Shown here one piece after another: positions 1-9,899 of a stretch of 56,493 nt of DNA (positions are counted from its first letter, which is position 1; each line of letters starts with the position of its first letter). The DNA is taken from assembly GCF_028330965.1 (NCBI RefSeq), contig NZ_JAQMUB010000077.1, positions 1-56,493 on the forward strand. Direction: 5' to 3'. The stretch comes from Oscillatoria sp. CS-180 (lineage in GTDB: Bacteria > Cyanobacteriota > Cyanobacteriia > Phormidesmidales > Phormidesmidaceae). The notes beneath the pieces are model-generated. The model had not been told where the DNA came from and did not search any database. It worked only from the letters and a program-made list of their open reading frames with translations. The translations under genes and the position numbers were made by a program.

Positions 1-62
1 AGCCCGCATTCTGGGGGACTTCCGGGGATTGGCTCCCCCAGAATGCGGGCTGGGGGGAGCCA
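1..62. repeat. Long perfect hairpin with an overlapping alternative stem
   Basis: Positions 1-18 and 34-51 are an exact 18-bp inverted repeat with a 15-nt loop. A second stem competes with it: 31-40 (GGCTCCCCCA) pairs with 51-61 (TGGGGGGAGCC, one extra G). It lies about 75 bp beyond the stop codon of the minus-strand RTX gene and could act as its terminator, but no T-run follows. The GC-rich nested arms look more like a dispersed REP- or MITE-type repeat. The window begins at base 1 of the stem, so the element may extend further left. Confidence 0.7.
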
Positions 63-134
63 AAAGCAGTCAGCCTCAGCTCAACTGCAAGATCTGGATT
101 GACTCACAATTTCAAGCTTGACGCTGTACTAGGC

Positions 135-3100
135 TTATGCGAAGACCAAATCCGTGGTGGCAATCACAGAATCGTCAGCATTGAAGCGGACAAATTCAAT
201 GTCGATAAGCGTATCAGTGCCAATACGACGACCTGATACTGTGAAGCTATCGGCAGCACCTATGAAGGTATAGTCACTTTGAGATCCCCGGTATTCAACC
301 ACATCGGCTGTGACCTTATATGCGTCACCATTTAAGGCCATAAATTGAGTTTGACGATTGCGACGTCCCACTTCACCTTGACCATCAAAGACATTGTCCT
401 TGCGATCGCCAATGAAGCGATCGTTGCGCTGTGTACCCGTTACATTCTCAATACTTCTGACGGTATCCAGCCAGGTCAGCGCATTGTTGGTTGAAGAGTG
501 CTTAATCTTACGACTCATTAGATTGGCATCCAGACCCGCAATAGTGCCAAATACGCCTTTGATAACAAGGTCAGAGTAATCAGCAGTATCTATGCCGCCG
601 TTACCTATTAGCCGATCATTGCCAACTCCACCATTCAGGAGATCATTGCCACCTCCACCTTTTAGTTCATCATCGCCGTCTTTGCCCAAAAGCTGATCAT
701 CATCAGATCCACCGTTGAGGAAATCTGAGTTGTTGCCGCCAATCAGCAAGTCATCTCCGGAGTCGCCAAAGATTTTACCGCCATCGCCGCCAAAGTCTTG
801 GAAGCGATCAACTCGGTCAGCCGCTAGCACATCATTTCCAGATCCGCCTCGAATAATGTCGCGACCCCAACCGCCTTCAACAACGTCGTCACCACCACGG
901 GCGCTGATATTGTCATCACCGTTCTTGCCAACAATGAAGTCAGCATCATTCGTTCCTCGTAATCTGTCATCATCAGCTGTTCCTTCAATCCGGTTCGGCT
1001 CTGTGGGAGCTAGCGTGATGCTGGCTAAGAGGGGATCGTGGTCGCTGGCGCGGCTGTCCGTCTCAGCAAACTCAGAGTTAACGTGAACGATGTCAAACTC
1101 GGCAGTGTCGGCGAGTCCTTCGCTGACTAGGATGTGGTCAAGGGCCTGGGAATTGCCTTGGAAGATAAAGCTGTAGCGCTCATCTTCAGGTAGGGTGTTC
1201 GTCAGGTTAGTGAGGTTGGTATTGTTCTCCAAGTCCTCTACGGGGGAGACAAACTCAAACTCGTTAAAGTCACCCACAACAACTACATTGGCATCAGGAC
1301 TCAAGCCATTGACAAAATCTTGCACCGCTTGAGACTGGCGCTGGCGCTCATCCAGAGAACCGTTAACAGAGACATCTTCCTGACGCTCGTCAAACGGCTG
1401 TTCGATACCCAAAATGGGAGCGCTGCCACCCTTAGAGGAGAAGTGGTTGTTCACCACGGTAACATCCTGACCATTGAACTCGAAGGTTGCCACCAGGGGC
1501 AGACGGGCACCTTCGAACGCCTCTCCCGATCCCTGTCCACCAATGGTTTGAATCGAGTTCTCATCGACGCTGACTCGGTCAGGATTGTAGAGGAAAGCTG
1601 TGCGGATGTTGCCGCCAGGCTGACCACCACTCGCTTCGTCCGTGATGAACGTGTTGTCAATGAACTCGTATTGAGGACCACCAGCCGCCACGATCGCGTC
1701 AATCAGCTTCTGCAATGTGATATCCGCTGCAATCACATCGTCGACAATCTCGCCCCCCGTGTTGTCCTGAATCTCTTGAAGACCAATGATGTCAGGAGTG
1801 TTCAGGTTATTGACGATCTGCTGGGCGATCGCGTCAAAACGACCGTCACCCTCATCGTCATCGACATTGCGAGCTTCGCCATTGTTAGTCTTGGCCTGAT
1901 CTTCAACGATGGGGTCGAGGTTTAGAACGTTGTAACTGGCAACCGTCAGCGTATCGTCATCTCCAGCAATGGTTGTGATTTCAGGCTGGAGATCTGACGC
2001 CGTGATATTGGCAGTAAAGTCCTCTGTCGGCAGAATCTCGAAATTACCAAAGCTGTAGCTGACAACCCCTGTAACGTCTCCTAAAACCGCACCTGCATCG
2101 ACCTCTGGGAAGTCGAAGTTGAAGACACCGGAGTCTTCATCAATCTGAACTTTTTCAGGATTGAAGTCGTCGGGGCTGATGTTCAAAGTGCCGCGATCGC
2201 TGATACCTGTAGCATCAGTGCCACCGTCAACAACGGTGAAGATCTCACCAAAGCGGTTAGTGCCCGATACCGCTACAGCATTCTGCGCGGTTACCCGCAT
2301 GGCCTCAAGCGATTCAAAGAAGTCAATACCGTCAGTGGTAGGCTCGTAAGCGCCAAAGGTATCATCATCAATGTTTTCGCTAGGGGGAACACGACCGCCT
2401 GCCCCGAGAATCACTGCGTCAGGCAGCGCATTGCCCGTGCTGAGAGTGGTCACAGTAGGACTCGTGAGTTGAGTCAGCGGCAGGTTGCGAGTGTCCGTGT
2501 CGCCCGGGAAGAACTCAGCAACGGTCCCCGCTACTTGCAATTCGTCGCCAACATTAACGCCAGGATTACTATCCGTGAAGACAAAAATGGCATCAGAGGT
2601 GGCAATGTTGCCGTCGCCTGTTGCGTCTTGCAGATAGAAGCCGTTGGTGTCTACCGCAGTCACAATTCCAGTCGTCGTGACATCTTCGCCGCTGATGTTG
2701 AAGGTCTCAGCAGGCAGCGTGTCAAAGAAATTCGCAACCGTCTGACCATTGGCTAAGACAAACGGAGAAACCTGACTTTCGCCCTGAATCTCGTAGATGC
2801 GAGTAATTTCAACAGGGCCAATGGGGTCACCATTTCCAGGTGATCCGACAGCAGGCTCATCATCGTTGAGGCCGCCAAAGACAGTCGTGGTGACTGCACC
2901 GTTTTGACCGGCAACGCTGAAGGCACTCAGAGCAACATCATAGGAAGCACCGCTGAACCCATCTGTGTCAGGGTAGGCTTCAGTGTCTGCAATGGTGTTA
3001 GGTGCAGGAGTGCCGACAAATAGGTTGACAGCATCGCCGCCTTGACCCAAACCAGCACCATCGGTAAAGCCAATCTCAACGTCAGCCAAGTCAATGACTT

Positions 3101-5996
3101 CACCCCAAACCGTCCGGAAAGCATCAGCATCGGCTGCGTTACCGACAACGACGATCGCCGCTTCACCTGGATCAAGTTGAGTCAGACCCAAGATAGGGTC
3201 AGCCGCTGCTGGATCAGCTGACTCATCATCATAGAAGAGGTCAGGATCAACGCCAGAAACCCAGGCATCAGCCCCCTGGTTAACGATTTCAAACCAGTCT
3301 TCAGTGACGTCAGCACCTTCCTGACCAGGCCAGATCTCCGTGATTTGCAGGTCAAAATCGTTAGTGGGGAAGGCATTCAGTTCACCTGGTGTATCCAAAG
3401 TCTGGTCGCCGAACTCTAGCGTCTGGAAATCGCCAGTGCCGTTGGGAATACGGGCTAAGCCAGCCGGTGGGAAGTTGCCGCTCGGGCCAAAGACCGTCTC
3501 GCTGTAGGAGAAGTCTGCGTTGCCATCTCCGTCAATTAGGGAGACAGAGTCAAGGACTGAATTCCAGGGCGTCGCGTCTAAAACGCCGTCATTGTCAGCA
3601 TCCAGATCTGTCCCTTGCGACCCCGTGAAACCGTCGACCAGCAGGAATGTGGATGGGCTGCCGAAGAAGTCGAGGTCAGACAGCAAAACATCACCGCTGT
3701 CAGTAGCCGCAGCAGTACCATCATCAGCCACTAGCGCAATACCGTCGCTGTCGGTGGAACCGCCTGTCAAGTCAATTGCAAAATCAACCTGACCTGGCTC
3801 AAATTCACCAGAGATAACAATGACCGATAGCCCATCCAAAGCCGTGTTAGCATCGCCGAAGATTTCAACGAAGTTGCTCGTATCGTCGCTGCTGCTGGGG
3901 GAAGAAATTCGCAACTCATTGAGGACAAAGGACGGAGTTGGAGGCAATAAGGTACCCCCCGGAGAAGCAATGTCACTGCCAGAGTTGCCACTTTCTGCCG
4001 CACTCACGTAAGCGTCACCGGCAGGCGTCGTTGCGCCCTCTGTACTAAGTGCCCAGTTGGTACCGTCGTTGCTGTCAGCCGCTAGGTCAGTCAGGTAAAT
4101 GGACGCTGCACCATCGTCGGTCGGCCAATCTCCCGCGTCGTCGTAATCTACGCGGGCAACGACATTGGCAAAGGTGGCCTCGTCACCACTGTAGCTAGCA
4201 AAGCTGTCCCATAGGGCAACGGTATCACCACCGTTATTGAGCTGTAATGAACTCCAATTCGTGACCCCGATTAGATTAATGCCCGTTCCCCAAGCTGCTT
4301 CGAAATCAGCTGCGCTGACATCATCGGCATTGTAGAGAATTGCGGTTTCGCCCGCTGCGATGGAGCCGCCAGCAATGTTCGCAGTGGTTTGGAGAACAGT
4401 GTTGCCATCATCCAGAACGTAGCCGGATAGATCAATAGCGCTGTCACCAGCGTTGAATAACTCAACCCACTCCCAGTTATCTTCAGTACTGGCAGGGTTG
4501 TACATGATTTCCGAGATGACCAAGCTGGATTCATCGGCGGTTCCCTGCACGTCGTAGACCGTCGTGGTGCCGCTGACTTCGTTGGAAACGACCAGTAGAG
4601 GCTTCCCGTTAGGGCTGTCCGCCGCTGCGATGAAGGTTAATCCTTCAGGACCCAGGTCACCCGCCGTGCCAGCCGCTGCATCGCCGCTGAAGTCGCGGTT
4701 GTTGACGTACTCAACGAAAGCAGCGTTAGTCGGGTCGGTAACGTCGTAGACCATGATGCCGCCGACGCGCTCTAGACCAACGAAGGCGTAGATTTTGCCA
4801 TCCACTTCACCGATCGCCACGCCCTCTGGTTCAGGACCTTTGGCATCGCTGCGGCTGTCGAAATCGTTCTCGTCGTTGTTCGCGTTGAAGTTCGCGGGGA
4901 AAGCCGCTGCGGTGATCTGCTCAAAGTCGTCACCACTGTCGAACACCACATTACCGCTGGTGTCGAAGATAGTGAAGGAGCGAGAGCCATAGGCAAAGAG
5001 CTGATCGTAGTCGCCGTCACCATCGGTATCGCCGTCAATGGTGGACACTTCCAGTCGGCCTAAGTTCTCATCTAGCTGGAGAGTGGCCGCATCGGGGAAA
5101 GCCGTTGGATCAAGCACCAAATCCTTAATGCGAGCGTCTTCGTCACGGGCGTCGCCTTCATTGGCAGTAACGATGTAGGTCTGACCGTTGGCTTCGTAAG
5201 TGGCGATCGCGTCCGGCATGTACAAACCCAACACAGGCTGAGTCTGGATATTGATGGCGTTATCGTCATCGCTGGCGTCAAAGCCATTACCGGCTTGACT
5301 GTGGTCCTTAGTGCCCAAGGGAATGATGTCAGTGACGGTTGCAGTGGCGAGGTCAACCACGGCGATCGCATTGTTCTCTTGCAAGGAAACATAAGCCGTC
5401 GTGTTGTCCGCAGAAATGTATTCCGGCTCAACATCTTCAGCAACAGTCTTGCCAGGGAAAATACGAACCCCATCCGCCCGTTCGGTAGCCGCATCAAAAC
5501 CAGTGAACGTTGCGGTTTGAGCGGTGAATGTTGCTATATCAATGACGCTGACCGATCCCTCAGGATCAATACCGCCATCCGGCTCCCCTTCGTTGGCAAC
5601 AATAACCTTTGTACCATCAGGGGTAAAGGTCACCATGTCGGGCAGCGCTCCTACTGTGACCGTAGCAACCACAGTAGGCGATGCAAAATTAGTTTCGTTG
5701 GCGTTGAAGAATACAACGGAACCAGGATCCGTAACCGTTGCATTTTCAATCGCGACTGCAATCAGACCGTCTTTGATGGCGATGCTGTTGGCTCCGGCTC
5801 CAAACAGGGTCGCGTCAATTTCACCAGTCTTGATTGGATTGGCAGGATCGCTCACATCAAGAACATCAATCGTCACAGCGTTTGAATTAATCACGAACAA
5901 ACGCTGTGTTGCCGGATCATAGGCGTTAATCTCCGCCGCTCCATCATCAAAAACACCTGTGGAAAACGTTCCAATAGGCTTTAGGTTTGTGGGCAT
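135..5996 (-). CDS. Secreted multidomain nuclease: choice-of-anchor I, lamin-tail, ExeM/NucH-like endonuclease, RTX repeats
   Basis: The product is 1953 residues. Residues 1 to about 490 form a choice-of-anchor I beta-propeller. Lamin-tail-like domains follow near 495-650, 690-800 and 880-1010. An ExeM-like OB region (about 1060-1330) precedes an endonuclease/exonuclease/phosphatase domain (about 1345-1655) with the expected motifs ASYNVLN, GLQEIQD, NNHFSSKGG, VVGDFNE, ALDHILVS and SDHDPL. Residues about 1670-1800 are glycine/aspartate RTX nonapeptides (GGxGxDxLxGG), which bind calcium and mark type I secretion. There is no N-terminal signal peptide, in agreement with that route. Family knowledge predicts cleavage of extracellular DNA or RNA, for phosphate supply or biofilm turnover. 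The ATG at 5994-5996 begins a sequence that aligns with the start of the next gene's product, so the start is credible. The choice-of-anchor I part resembles that of the neighbouring gene. Confidence 0.9.
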   Translation of the reverse strand: MPTNLKPIGTFSTGVFDDGAAEINAYDPATQRLFVINSNAVTIDVLDVSDPANPIKTGEIDATLFGAGANSIAIKDGLIAVAIENATVTDPGSVVFFNANETNFASPTVVATVTVGALPDMVTFTPDGTKVIVANEGEPDGGIDPEGSVSVIDIATFTAQTATFTGFDAATERADGVRIFPGKTVAEDVEPEYISADNTTAYVSLQENNAIAVVDLATATVTDIIPLGTKDHSQAGNGFDASDDDNAINIQTQPVLGLYMPDAIATYEANGQTYIVTANEGDARDEDARIKDLVLDPTAFPDAATLQLDENLGRLEVSTIDGDTDGDGDYDQLFAYGSRSFTIFDTSGNVVFDSGDDFEQITAAAFPANFNANNDENDFDSRSDAKGPEPEGVAIGEVDGKIYAFVGLERVGGIMVYDVTDPTNAAFVEYVNNRDFSGDAAAGTAGDLGPEGLTFIAAADSPNGKPLLVVSNEVSGTTTVYDVQGTADESSLVISEIMYNPASTEDNWEWVELFNAGDSAIDLSGYVLDDGNTVLQTTANIAGGSIAAGETAILYNADDVSAADFEAAWGTGINLIGVTNWSSLQLNNGGDTVALWDSFASYSGDEATFANVVARVDYDDAGDWPTDDGAASIYLTDLAADSNDGTNWALSTEGATTPAGDAYVSAAESGNSGSDIASPGGTLLPPTPSFVLNELRISSPSSSDDTSNFVEIFGDANTALDGLSVIVISGEFEPGQVDFAIDLTGGSTDSDGIALVADDGTAAATDSGDVLLSDLDFFGSPSTFLLVDGFTGSQGTDLDADNDGVLDATPWNSVLDSVSLIDGDGNADFSYSETVFGPSGNFPPAGLARIPNGTGDFQTLEFGDQTLDTPGELNAFPTNDFDLQITEIWPGQEGADVTEDWFEIVNQGADAWVSGVDPDLFYDDESADPAAADPILGLTQLDPGEAAIVVVGNAADADAFRTVWGEVIDLADVEIGFTDGAGLGQGGDAVNLFVGTPAPNTIADTEAYPDTDGFSGASYDVALSAFSVAGQNGAVTTTVFGGLNDDEPAVGSPGNGDPIGPVEITRIYEIQGESQVSPFVLANGQTVANFFDTLPAETFNISGEDVTTTGIVTAVDTNGFYLQDATGDGNIATSDAIFVFTDSNPGVNVGDELQVAGTVAEFFPGDTDTRNLPLTQLTSPTVTTLSTGNALPDAVILGAGGRVPPSENIDDDTFGAYEPTTDGIDFFESLEAMRVTAQNAVAVSGTNRFGEIFTVVDGGTDATGISDRGTLNISPDDFNPEKVQIDEDSGVFNFDFPEVDAGAVLGDVTGVVSYSFGNFEILPTEDFTANITASDLQPEITTIAGDDDTLTVASYNVLNLDPIVEDQAKTNNGEARNVDDDEGDGRFDAIAQQIVNNLNTPDIIGLQEIQDNTGGEIVDDVIAADITLQKLIDAIVAAGGPQYEFIDNTFITDEASGGQPGGNIRTAFLYNPDRVSVDENSIQTIGGQGSGEAFEGARLPLVATFEFNGQDVTVVNNHFSSKGGSAPILGIEQPFDERQEDVSVNGSLDERQRQSQAVQDFVNGLSPDANVVVVGDFNEFEFVSPVEDLENNTNLTNLTNTLPEDERYSFIFQGNSQALDHILVSEGLADTAEFDIVHVNSEFAETDSRASDHDPLLASITLAPTEPNRIEGTADDDRLRGTNDADFIVGKNGDDNISARGGDDVVEGGWGRDIIRGGSGNDVLAADRVDRFQDFGGDGGKIFGDSGDDLLIGGNNSDFLNGGSDDDQLLGKDGDDELKGGGGNDLLNGGVGNDRLIGNGGIDTADYSDLVIKGVFGTIAGLDANLMSRKIKHSSTNNALTWLDTVRSIENVTGTQRNDRFIGDRKDNVFDGQGEVGRRNRQTQFMALNGDAYKVTADVVEYRGSQSDYTFIGAADSFTVSGRRIGTDTLIDIEFVRFNADDSVIATTDLVFA

Positions 5997-6294
5997 GTTT
6001 AAAGTCCAAAAGGAATGACATTAAAAGATCGTCAAAACGGCTCTCCAGCTCGAATCGGTGAATGATCGGTGGTAGAAACCGTTCGAAATCGCTAACCAAG
6101 AAGTCGCGATCGCACCAGCGATGGTTACCGCCGGAACACTCTAAAGGAAGGTATCATTGGTCACATTGACAAGGCATGTCGCTTAGCCGACAACTGTCGT
6201 AAAGACTCAGTAAAGAAGTGTCTATGGAGCACTTCGGATATCCGTAATGTCAACCCAGTCAATCTGTTTTTGAATACTGTGTTTCAAAAGCGAT

Positions 6295-6343
6295 ACCGTT
6301 TCTCCACAGACTTCATCTATAGATAGCCCTGTAGAGAAACGGT
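6295..6343 (-). terminator. Putative terminator of the phytase-like gene
   Basis: In the 375-bp gap between the two large minus-strand genes, ACCGTTTCTC (6295-6304) pairs exactly with GAGAAACGGT (6334-6343); four more pairs follow after one mismatch. It starts about 30 bp past the stop of the upstream gene. Only a weak T-run (CTTTTG) follows on the minus strand. I see nothing else in 5997-6371. Confidence 0.45.
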
Positions 6344-6371
6344 CCAAGATCCACCCCGAGTCTTCGAATCA

Positions 6372-9300
6372 CTACGCCGCTTCAACGGAATTGACAGTGA
6401 ACACCAAGTCGTTAAAGTCAAAGTCGGTTAGGTCTTCAAAGGACCAGACATTGTCATCTCGCTGAATGCGACTGGAACCCATAACTGCGTCGTCAATTGT
6501 CGCTAAGTTGTTCTCATCGCCCTGAATCAGCAGCGCCGGAGCATAGTAGACGCCGCCTGCAAGCACCAACGTATCGTCCACACTCTCCAAGTTTTCAACG
6601 AGCAGAGAAGAACTCTCTAGCAGCACCTCGCGAACCGCATCCTCGTAGCCCTCTTGTCCTGGCAGAATGCCGTTCACAGCGCCGTTAGCGTCTGTCTGAT
6701 AGAACTGCAGGATGTTGTCGTAGGCAGCCTCTCGGCTCAGCGTGACGCTGGCAGTCACCTCTCCGTCAAAACCAGTCAGGTCAAGTAATTCAGCAACTGG
6801 AGCAGCAGTCTCCATTTGGTAGACCGCGAGCGTACTGCTTTCCTCATTGGAAACCACCAGCAGAGTTTCACCATTGGGGCTATCCTCGGCACTGATAAAG
6901 GTGAGTCCCTCAGGGGCGATATCGGCATCATCGCGAATGTACTGGATAAATTCAGGCGCAGTCGGGTCCGTGACATCGTAGATTAGGACGCCACCACCCG
7001 CTCGCTCCAGTCCTACAAAGGCGTAGGTCTTGTCGTCAACCTGACCAATAGTGATAGCCTCGGGTTCAGCACCTTTGTCATCGGAGCGATCGTCAAATTC
7101 GTCAGGACTGCCGTCGTTGGCGTTAAACAACTCAGGAGTTAGCTCTGCGGTGATTTTGGCAATATCGTCAGAACTATCAAAGACTAAGTTGCCATTCTGA
7201 TCCCAAATGCTGAAGGAGCGTCCACCATAGCTGTAGAGTTGATCAAAGTCGCCATCACCGTCTAGGTCGCCTAGCGTATTGGTGATTTTAAGCCGACCTA
7301 AATTCTCTTCAAGCTGAAGCGTAGCTGCATCTGGGAAGACAGTGGGATCAAGAACAACATCTGCAATCCGGTCTTCCTCATTGAAAACTGCTCCTTCCTC
7401 AAGAATGACGTTACCGTTTTCATCCTCTAAATCACCATCAGGACGAATGCGAGCATCACCCTCATTCGCAGTGATGTAGTAGGCATTACCCTCAAACTCA
7501 TAGCTGGCGATGGAATCTGGCTGATACAGACCAAAAATGGGCCAATTTTGTAACTTAATTGCTCCATCTTCATTGCTGGCATCAAGCGTGTTGCCAGTCG
7601 CAAAATCGATGATGCCTAACTCAACGGCCTCTGCACCAGGTTCGAGTCCAAAGTCGTTGTCGTTGAGAACAGCTAGCCGTCCATCGGGTAAATAGGCCAA
7701 TCCTTCTGGTTTGTCGGAAGGCAGATAGCCGATAGAAGGCAGATTGGTGACCTTGACCTTGTTGACAGGGGCGATACCCATTGCCGCTAGGTCATCTGGT
7801 GTCTGCTGCTCCAGAGTTTCTTCACCAAAGTCCATCCCTAAGACATCAGTGACCCCAGTGAGGTTCACCTCGAAGACAAACTTCTGCGCAGTTGGCTCCA
7901 GAGAGGAATCACGCTCCATCACGAAGAACTGACCATTGCCGGCATAAACCGCATCGCCAATCTTATCGACGTTGCCGCCCACATCAGGCTTTTGCAGCAG
8001 GTAGACATACTCGGATACAGGTTCCCCGGTGGCCGGATCAATTCCCAACATGCGAATAACGCTGGAGGCATCTCCGTCTGCTCCACTGGGATTGTTGAGG
8101 GGAGTTTGAATGAAGGCATAGAGAATACCCATATCAGTATCCAAGGCCATACCCTCGAACCCTCGGTTGCGACGGCGATTAAGGTATTCCGCGGGGAGAG
8201 TTTCGGTACCAAACGTGCCGGGGGCAAAGTCAGCACCAGGATTAGCTTCATTGGCGCTGTTGACCGTTCCTTCAGGCACAAAACGATTGATCAGGGTGCC
8301 ATCGGGATTGAAGTGATAGATAGCAGGGCGATACTCGTCTACCATCCAAAAGGTGTTGTCAGGAGCGCGGACGATTCCCTCTAGGTCAGCACCGAAGGGA
8401 TCATAATCGGAGCCAAACACAGAAGCGTCTAGCTGAGTCAGTTCTGGCAGATCGACAGACTGCTCCAAAGCATCAACGGCACGGCGATCGTCGTTGGGAA
8501 TATTGGGTAGTCCCGTGATAGGTGTGCCGTCTGCTTGAGTCAAAAACAGCTCGTCAGTGAGGGTAACTTCACCGCTAGCCTCATCCAATTCGAGAGACAC
8601 CACCCGAGCTTGGTAGTCGGGCAGTAAAAATGCACGGGCTTCGGTAGATCCGTCCCCATCCAAATCGAGCGGGTCACCGTTGGGACCGCGATCAGGGACC
8701 GCTAAGAACTTGAGATTGCCATTGTCAGCCACACCGTCGTACCACAAGCCAGAAAATCCACCTAGCTCAATCGTCTCGCCTGTTGCCGTGGTTAACGGGT
8801 CGCCACCATTGGTGATAGCTCCGCGATCGCTAATCACATAGGACGTCAGTGCCGGCTGTCCCTTGCTAAAATCCTTGACGCCTAAGGGAACAATGCTCTC
8901 CACAGTGGCCGTAGCGATATCAACAATGGCAACGGCGTTGTTTTCCTGTAGCGTGACCCAAGCCGTATCTCCATTGGGAGAAACCGCAATATATTCAGGC
9001 TCAACATCCTGAGCAACCGTAGCGTTGAGGCCAAAGAGTTTGACACCATCCGCTTGTAAGTCGGCTTTACGATCATTAAATACGGTGAAGTCAGCGGTTG
9101 TGACACTTGCACTCTCAACACCCGCACTAATATCAACGACGCTAACTGATCCCTCTGGATCGATGGTGTAGTCATCGTTGGGTTCACCCTCATTGGCAAC
9201 GATGACCTTGGTGCCGTCTGGGGTAAACGTGAGCATATCCGGTAGAGCGCCCACAGTCACGCTACCCATGACACCGCTAGCATCCAAAAAAACAACGGCA

Positions 9301-9557
9301 CCGTTATCGCCTGTGTTCTCAGCCTCAACAGCCAACGCGACCAAACCGTTATTGACGGCAACGCTGTTAACACCGCCCCCAAAGTCGCTTAAGTCAACGG
9401 TGAGTATAGCAACCGGGCTAGTGGGATCGCTAAAGTCAACAATCTGAACTTCGGGATCTCCAGAGACGACAAAGAGCTGCTGAGTCAGTGGATCAAATGC
9501 GTTAATCTCAGCACCGCCGTCTAAAACGGCATCCCCGATTTTAGAAAAAGAAACCAT
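6372..9557 (-). CDS. Secreted choice-of-anchor I protein with nested phytase-like esterase domain and C-terminal DUF4114
   Basis: The product is 1061 residues without a signal peptide. Residues 1 to about 230 are the first part of a choice-of-anchor I propeller. Residues about 235-650 are an 'esterase-like activity of phytase' domain (LAVPDRGPNGDPL, WMVDEYRPAIYHFNPDG, RRRNRGFEGMALD). The propeller then resumes (YYITANEGDAR, FVGLERAGGG) and ends near 930. A DUF4114 module closes the protein (NVWSFEDLTDFDFNDLVF); such C-terminal domains are common on secreted bacterial proteins. The insertion point is the same loop that is unbroken in the neighbouring 1953-residue protein, between the KDxS and LDAS segments. 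The likely role is extracellular phosphoester hydrolysis, but the exact substrate cannot be told. The ATG at 9555-9557 has an upstream AGGAGAACTC-like site, which supports the start. Confidence 0.88.
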   Translation of the reverse strand: MVSFSKIGDAVLDGGAEINAFDPLTQQLFVVSGDPEVQIVDFSDPTSPVAILTVDLSDFGGGVNSVAVNNGLVALAVEAENTGDNGAVVFLDASGVMGSVTVGALPDMLTFTPDGTKVIVANEGEPNDDYTIDPEGSVSVVDISAGVESASVTTADFTVFNDRKADLQADGVKLFGLNATVAQDVEPEYIAVSPNGDTAWVTLQENNAVAIVDIATATVESIVPLGVKDFSKGQPALTSYVISDRGAITNGGDPLTTATGETIELGGFSGLWYDGVADNGNLKFLAVPDRGPNGDPLDLDGDGSTEARAFLLPDYQARVVSLELDEASGEVTLTDELFLTQADGTPITGLPNIPNDDRRAVDALEQSVDLPELTQLDASVFGSDYDPFGADLEGIVRAPDNTFWMVDEYRPAIYHFNPDGTLINRFVPEGTVNSANEANPGADFAPGTFGTETLPAEYLNRRRNRGFEGMALDTDMGILYAFIQTPLNNPSGADGDASSVIRMLGIDPATGEPVSEYVYLLQKPDVGGNVDKIGDAVYAGNGQFFVMERDSSLEPTAQKFVFEVNLTGVTDVLGMDFGEETLEQQTPDDLAAMGIAPVNKVKVTNLPSIGYLPSDKPEGLAYLPDGRLAVLNDNDFGLEPGAEAVELGIIDFATGNTLDASNEDGAIKLQNWPIFGLYQPDSIASYEFEGNAYYITANEGDARIRPDGDLEDENGNVILEEGAVFNEEDRIADVVLDPTVFPDAATLQLEENLGRLKITNTLGDLDGDGDFDQLYSYGGRSFSIWDQNGNLVFDSSDDIAKITAELTPELFNANDGSPDEFDDRSDDKGAEPEAITIGQVDDKTYAFVGLERAGGGVLIYDVTDPTAPEFIQYIRDDADIAPEGLTFISAEDSPNGETLLVVSNEESSTLAVYQMETAAPVAELLDLTGFDGEVTASVTLSREAAYDNILQFYQTDANGAVNGILPGQEGYEDAVREVLLESSSLLVENLESVDDTLVLAGGVYYAPALLIQGDENNLATIDDAVMGSSRIQRDDNVWSFEDLTDFDFNDLVFTVNSVEAA

Positions 9558-9848
9558 TCTTGAGTTCTCCTGAATTGTCCGACGTTGCTGAAGTTAGGAA
9601 AGGAGTTGGTCAGATAGTGAACTCGGTTGTTCCCCCCAAAAATCCTCGATCCTTGGAAAACTTCAAGCAACGCTAATTGTCCTAATCAGTGACAGCACGC
9701 TCGATTGAAGCAAACGGGGCGATCGCGGCTTTGCGTTCACAATTCGCCCTTGCTGACTCAAGCGCAGCGCTCTGCTGATCGATACCTCTGCGGAAAAATG
9801 TAGACTGTCAAAGCAACAGCCCCCTATTTTTGTCAAAACAGGAGACTG

Positions 9849-9890
9849 AAAACCCAGCAGAGTGCCGTCACTTGCTCTGACACTCTGCTG
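9849..9890 (-). terminator. Rho-independent terminator of the 5'-nucleotidase-like gene
   Basis: CAGCAGAGTG (9855-9864) pairs exactly with CACTCTGCTG (9881-9890). On the minus strand the stem is followed by GGGTTTT. It sits 10 bp past the stop codon of the gene that ends at 9900. The rest of the 9558-9899 gap shows nothing I can name. Confidence 0.7.
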
Positions 9891-9899
9891 AATCTTGGT

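Noticed and set aside
394..5922. Many plus-strand open frames of 60-200 codons within the RTX/nuclease gene
   Set aside because: They lie antisense to a continuous 1953-codon gene with clear domains; their sequences are low-complexity Ser/Pro/Leu shadows with no family match.
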